From Lojkania enalia (taxonomy: Eukaryota > Ascomycota > Dothideomycetes > Pleosporales), in contig ML986630.1 of NCBI GenBank assembly GCA_010094045.1, forward strand, positions 163,156 to 227,155: a stretch of 64,000 nt of DNA. The letters are read 5' to 3'. Made by a program: the position numbers and the translations under genes. The notes under the pieces are model-generated. The model searched no databases. It was not told the DNA's origin and saw nothing but the letters and a program-made list of their open reading frames with translations. Within the stretch, counting starts at the first letter, position 1. Every line of letters starts with the position of its first letter. Shown piece by piece: positions 58,541 through 64,000 of this stretch.

Positions 58541-59950
58541 TAGTTAAAACAAATAATAATTTAGTAAAAAGTCGGTATAAACTAAGCGAATTAAGTCTGC
58601 TAAATAAATAAGAGAATAGACATAGCCAGATATAACATAATAAGTAGTAAGCCGGAAAATCGGTCTACTTAAATATTAGGCTAGTATACTAATATTTAGA
58701 GTTGCTATAGTACTTACAAATTGTTCTAGTAGGTAAAAAGGTTAATAACGCTAGTATTGTGACGGCTAGATAGCTGGCCGGGAAATAGTTAAGAACGAAC
58801 GACAGGCTCTTTACTCCAGGTATTGCTAAGAATAGGACGACTATTAGGAGTATAAGAGCAGCGATTTGTATACTAGACTTAAGGGCGATACTAATTGTAA
58901 AGTCTACTTTTCCTTTATAAGCTATAACTACAGCCGTCTAGTGCTCTACAAAATTGCCAATAATAGGGATAATAATTAGTCCTAGGAACATTTTCGGCGC
59001 CTGGAAGTTTATATTTCCTATAATAAAGTCTATATAAAGGGCAACTAGCGTTATAGTAATTACTATAGTAATTGCTGCGCCGGTTACTGTAAGTTCTAAA
59101 CTATCAGTCTCCGCCGTCTCGCTGTATCCTATCTATGCCTTAGTATCGGCTGTATAGTAAGAAGGCGTTTTAGTTGAGGTGGACATATTTGTAAATAAAT
59201 GGCTGTAGTAGAAGTAGAAATAGTAGATGTAGGTGCAGATTAGTAAAGCTGATAAAGCGTACGAAATTCTCGCGGCTAATATATCGCCAACTTATAGAAG
59301 TTAGTATATAATGTTAAGTATTATAGGAAATGACTAACTACTAGAGAACTTGCAAGTTATTGTAGCAAGCAGTGTTACAGAAGTATAGAGGTAAAGCAAA
59401 CTTAGTAAGGCTTAAGTTGTAGTTCTATTAAACTGCTGTTCTATATGCCGAATGTACTCTATATATAATGCTATACCTAAAACTAAAAGAGCGTTTAAGA
59501 GAATGCTTCTAATTAGAGTCGTCTCTATAATAAGGGCCTCGCCTCAACGAGTAGTAATAACGGAGATAATTAGCTCGGGTGCATTTCTATAAGCTGATCA
59601 GAATTGAATTAGGTTGTTACTTAAGGAGACTGCTCACCTGAATATTGCTATAAGGAAACCTCCAAATCGTTCGCCTATATAAAAGGAGAGCTGCTTAGTA
59701 GCGAAGTACAGGATTCTAGTAAGCGGTAGTAATATAGTACAGTTGACGCTAAAAGTCGCGATTTTATTTATATAGAGGTAATTGAGGACGAAGCTAACTA
59801 GTATAGATATAAGAAGGAGATTAAGCTACGAAGAGCAAATTACGGTCCTTATCTATCTCGTAAAGGTTATAGATAGTAAATAGGTATGACCGGTTATTAA
59901 ACATCGTCAGCAAAGTGTACGAGAAAGTTGAGGTAGATACTCTCACCTAT
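58540..59950 (-). pseudogene. CAX-type vacuolar calcium/proton antiporter relic
   Basis: The minus-strand frame shows the two alpha-repeat signatures of the CAX family. The first is NAPELIISVIT (about 59570) followed by IGSILLNALLVLGIALY-like sequence. The second is GLIIIPIIGNFVEH (about 58950) followed by SSIQIAALI. Hydrophobic segments around these give the expected ten or so membrane helices, with a hydrophilic loop (KTPSYYTADTKA) in the middle. The protein would load Ca2+ into the vacuole in exchange for H+. The N-terminal portion is near 59640-59890 (SFVLNYLYINKIA). RIP-type stops break it. Confidence 0.8.
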
Positions 59951-60860
59951 AATGTATAAAAGTATCGTTTAACGAAGGTTCTCTAACTTATAGATAGTAT
60001 TTGGAGGATAGAGAAATTACTCTTTATATTCTTTATAGCACCGGAGATTGCCCAGCTATATTACTATACCAACCGGATCCCGGCGGTAGGAAGGGATCAG
60101 GAGTAGATGTTAGAAATACAGCCCCTTAAAGATCGTAACAGGGGAGGTATAATAATACTACTTTCCATCTTGTAGGTTAGATTCAGGGCTTCCAGCCAAT
60201 ATATCCAAATCTATTAAGGGTATCTCTAGAGCTGTTCGCGAGGCAGAAACGGACATTAGATTATTAAATCTTCGATTATAGGCGTTGGGTAGGTTGAGGC
60301 TATATATATTAGCTGATTATACAGTCCTGCACATCGGCGCTCAGGTAGAGAAGTAGAATACGTCTACAACTGGCTCGTGGTCTATAACTCCATTCTCTTA
60401 TTCCCGCGACTAACCGCTTCTTTTCTAGGTCCCTATTCGTCTGGGACGTTTAGCTGACCACTTCTCGTCGTCCGACCTATCTCTTCTGCTGGCCAGCTCG
60501 TTCTACTGCAACTTTCGTGGCCTAGTAAAATACAGAAGAACACCTATCTGTACCTCCAAACTAAGTGATATTAAAAAAGTGATATTTAATACCAGCCGAC
60601 GTTCGAGTCAGTTGAATAGAATAGCAGCTAGTTAACGGTTACTATCTAAAGTAGCTGAGAGGCATAGCAACTCTACTATACTCAACTTCCACTTTTATCC
60701 CATAATAACCGGTCCTATAGGACTTTATTACGAGTCTGTTAGAGGCTGAGAGCTAGGCGGTGTCTTAAAGCTGCTGAGAGTAAACTCAACCGTAAGCCCT
60801 GGAAGTAAACTAGTTAGCAGGATATCTGGACTAGTACCTAGACACTTTTTAGGCTAACTA
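59950..60860. other. Mixed, partly GC-richer spacer
   Basis: The stretch 60030-60700 is less mutated (for example GGATCCCGGCGGTAGGAAGG). No frame with a recognisable family on either strand. It may include the upstream region of the antiporter relic. Confidence 0.35.
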
Positions 60861-61099
60861 TTAATTGAACCTAGCTTCTAGACTTACTCCGCTAGCGTAC
60901 CAGCTGTCCCCTAAATCACTACAGCTTTATAAGCTAATAGTACGTACTATTATCTTAGATCTAGAACTTCTAGTAATATTGCTGCGCTTTTTAGTAGAAG
61001 GCAGGCGCGAGTACTTTACTATAGCTATTAGTATACTAAGAAAGGAATCGTTTTAGACGCGTAATCTACTCTTCTAACCTTATTAGTATATATTAAATA

Positions 61100-61830
61100 C
61101 AAGGCTTATCTAGATATCCTTTCTACCTACCTTATAAGATAGAGTTAATTAGATAGTGTCCTATTCCTAGAATTAGCTGGAATAAGCATGTTACCAGGCT
61201 ATTAGCACAAATTCGATAATACTAATTAGAGGTAAATACTTCTAGCTTCGAAGGCGCAGCAATATTATATAGTTCTCGATCCTTCCTATAGTATCTAAAT
61301 TAGTACCTAGAAGATCTTTAGGCCTTTATTCGATATAATAAGAAGTAGTTTAGATTGGCCGCTATAAGTAGGATTAAGTTAAGATTTACGAGTGCGAGAG
61401 CAGGCAGATAGAGTAAAGCTGCTATTTAGGTTGGGAGGTAGCAGAATTTTTTATATTAAAACCTAATAAGAGGAGGAGAAGTTATCTACTATATTAGAGT
61501 GTAAAATATAGAAGAGACGTAATTACTATATATATAAGCCTTCTCAGTTTAGATAATTAATTCTCTTCTTTTTACTAAATAACGCTATATAGCTAGGAAT
61601 GAAAAAAAGGGCGCGTTCGGACGAATTACCGTTAATATTTAGCTTAGCTGTATCGCTAATATACAGTAATCCTTTATCTAGTTGTATTAGCCGGAACCCT
61701 TATCCTAGGCTAAGAGTGCTAAACTTTTACGGGGAAGGGGCGGAACCCCCTAGTTCTACTAATGTAGCCTATCCACATCAGGTTGCCTTTAATAGGCGAC
61801 CGACCAACTACTCGACTACTAAAATATAAA
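61100..61830 (+). pseudogene. Unidentified relic
   Basis: A plus-strand frame includes LDILSTYLIR, LDSVLFLELAGISMLPGY, IRSSLDWPL and LRVREQADRVKLLFRLGG. Its last 76 codons (61599-61829) are open and end with VAYPHQVAFNRRPTNY. A Met is present at 61599 but the frame is likely longer. Family unknown. A separate 63-codon frame at 60865-61056 has no support. Confidence 0.35.
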
Positions 61831-62500
61831 GTATACGGCTTGCTACTTCTTACTATAATTACCTCGCCTCCAACCTAATAAGTATTTTCTACTATTTCAT
61901 TACATTTTAAGATAGTTACAATCTTATTTCCAGGCCTGTAGTAACTTCTCTATAGGCGGACCCTTTACCTTTAACTAAAGGCTTCGCGACAGCTCGAGAA
62001 AGGATAGTATATATAAGGGCTGACTTTATGTTTATAGTTAGCTTATTTAAGCATTTTACTACCTACCGCAGCTATTCTCTGCGAAGTTCTCTAATTCCTA
62101 TAATAGATAATTCGATAGAATATATAAATCATTCTTTAACGCAGCGCGATAAAGCTACTTAGACTAATATATCTTCGTACTGTAATTATTCGTCTTTATA
62201 CTACAAGTACATACCCTTAGACTATAGGTATACTTTCTTAGACTATAATTATTTTTCGGATCAAGATGAAAAGTTCTACTACTTATAGAAGGAATATAAC
62301 TAATATATTAAATGTGGCGGTCGTTAAACTCGTCGCTGGAAAGTGCGGCTTTAGAAGCTACTTATAGCGGCTGTATACAACACGTAACTGCACTAATTAT
62401 TCTAGTTAATAAGCTTAATAGCTAACATTAATATAGAAAGTTATTTAGTATTACCGCTGTATTGTGCGGTTTACTAATAGGAAAAAAGGGCCTATTAACC
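61830..62500. other. Region upstream of the Est1-like relic, unresolved
   Basis: Fragments of plus-strand frame (YFSDQDEKFYYLQKEYNQ near 62250) may be an N-terminal part of the Est1-like relic or another gene. No family recognised. Confidence 0.3.
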
Positions 62501-64000
62501 GTCTCGGTCGCAATAGCAGCCAGATCTATATCTATATTAACCCTAGTAGCAGAAATTAGTAAGGACTAGCTAGAATACTCTCTATCTTCTAAACACGTTC
62601 CACACTCTCCTTAGCATAGTTATAGACTTCTGTAACCCTTTTCTACAAGACCTACCCAGCCCCTTACTATATCTTTACATCCTACTAATCCGTCTATTCA
62701 TAATCCGCAGCCGCCGTATTAAATTAGTTAGATACTTACAACTCCCCTACTAAATCTAGAAGAAAGCTAGCCAGCTAAGCAAGTTAACGCAAAAGACGTT
62801 AGATACCCTAATCTTCTCCTACAGCCGAGCTCACGGCCGATCTCCTATAAAGAGCTCGCCGCAGAAGTAAAGAGCATTTATACTAGTCTTACTATAGTTA
62901 AGAACAAATATATCTACGTCGACCGAGCCTAAGCTGCTATAGTCTAGAACGAGTTATATCAGCCCTCTAAGCTTAGATATAAGTACTAGTAGGCTCTAAT
63001 AGTACTCTATCAGACGCTACTTTATAAGTACAATAATTTCTTCCTTACTTTATAACATCCTTCAGTAAGTCCCGCATTACATCGGCTAGCAGTAAAGTAT
63101 ACTATACCAGCCCGTATATAGAAGTATAGGATCTACTCCTTTCTGGAATTGCTGCGACAGCGACTACTAGAGAGTTTAGAGTATATAGTCCCCTTTCTAT
63201 ATCTAGCCTATAATATAATAGCGCTCTTCTACGAGATAGTTCCTACTTTTCGGGATACTTAAATAGAATACCTTAGTAATCTTACTCGATATCGTATAGC
63301 TATTAAAGACGAGGACCTCTATAATTATAATATCTAGGCCTATACTTTACACTTCTAGTATAGTAAAGCAGCTGATAGAAATCCTTCTGTTAGTCGTCTG
63401 TACTATTATTTAGCTATTCTTACCCGGCCTAATACTATCTAACAGCTATACTACTATTACAGATCTTTAACTTATATATAATAATTTATAAGCGCTTGTA
63501 AATCGATTTTAATACTCTTAGACCTATTTCTTAGTCGAATACGTGTATCTTACTTATAAACGTTACTAATTAATGTAAGATTTATTAAGGCCTATAGTAT
63601 CCTGTTCCTAGGCGAGTCTCTAGACACATTTCCTAAGCTTTACTCCGACTACTTTAGCTAGCTAGATACTTAAATTGGCCGGATTACTAAAAAGTAGAAA
63701 GACTAAAGCGTATACATTACAGTTATAAATATTACAAGCCTTTTTAATTACGGCTCTAAAATCTCGATACTCCGATAGATATACGACTACAAGGCTAAAC
63801 TAAATGCTAGGAGCTTCTGTCCACGATAGATCGAATTCTCGGATGATATAAACAGCAACCTAATAGGTGCTTTAGCTCTAGCTTAGCTAAGCACGCCTCC
63901 GCCGAAGCGGACATCTAAAGATAATATCTTTCCTCCTTAGAATCTTAATTTCGTTTCACAACCTACCTTTATATATACCTATCGCCTCGCTTTTACAACT
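62500..64000 (+). pseudogene. Est1/SMG-type telomerase-regulator or NMD-like protein relic, cut by window end
   Basis: After a Pro/Ser-rich N-terminal stretch (PTQPLTISLHPTNPS, about 62650) the frame has a helical TPR-like domain (DRAQAAIVQNELYQPSKL, about 62920). The signature of the Est1 DNA/RNA-binding domain family follows: KAADRNPSVSRLYYYLAIL (about 63366-63420), then TRPNTIQQLYYYYRSL. The C-terminal part continues (SLFNYGSKISILRQ near 63740) to the window edge. Family members act in telomerase recruitment or nonsense-mediated decay through 14-3-3-like and TPR helices. In ascomycetes many lineage-specific paralogues exist. RIP-type stops are present. Confidence 0.75.

Noticed and set aside
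1..64000. tRNA, rRNA genes or telomeric repeats
   Set aside because: No cloverleaf with conserved boxes, no rRNA core sequence and no TTAGGG array were noticed by eye on either strand; a covariance search was not possible.

Overview
The window looks like a RIP-mutated (repeat-induced point mutation) graveyard from a filamentous ascomycete (Pezizomycotina). Almost everywhere CpA and TpG are scarce and TpA is in excess. Stops in the decayed reading frames are nearly all TAG or TAA, the products of CAG/CAA/TGG, and TGA is rare. Frames run for kilobases without frameshifts while full of stops. The longest open frame is 121 codons and I see no intact gene, so every coding call below is a pseudogene read by its preserved frame. 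No tRNA, rRNA or CRISPR array was recognised.

Layout. 1-0.6 kb: less mutated DNA with a diverged copy of a dispersed repeat (repeat A). 0.65-12.1 kb: two tandem Tad1-like LINE retrotransposons, both on +. 12.6-15.2 kb: an unidentified minus-strand relic ending in Lys/Arg-rich repeats. 16.15-18.87 kb: a hAT transposon with a perfect 8-bp target duplication. 19.5-30.4 kb: two kinase-TPR relics in opposite orientation, with two unidentified relics between them. 30.5-33.1 kb: repeat A copies interrupted by nested insertions, including a 213-bp solo LTR. 33.4-34.7 kb: a membrane protein relic resembling DUF6601. 35.2-40.6 kb: a large NLR-type relic (membrane helix, alpha/beta-hydrolase, NACHT, 22 HEAT-type repeats) with a recognisable intron. 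41.2-42.1 kb: another repeat A. 42.4-45.4 kb: minus-strand relics, one with a J-domain-like segment. 46-52.4 kb: unidentified relics and two MITEs. 53.1-58.4 kb: a DUF7492-like secreted protein relic and a RING-patatin phospholipase relic. 58.5-60 kb: a CAX calcium/proton antiporter relic on minus. 61.1-64 kb: an unidentified relic and an Est1/SMG-like relic cut by the window end.

Several dead genes (kinase-TPR, hydrolase-NACHT-HEAT, patatin) belong to the classes used in fungal non-self recognition and programmed cell death. The region therefore reads as a dumping ground for duplicated STAND-like immune genes and transposons. That interpretation is inference. Family names come from motif recognition by eye, without database searches, and boundaries of relics are approximate.
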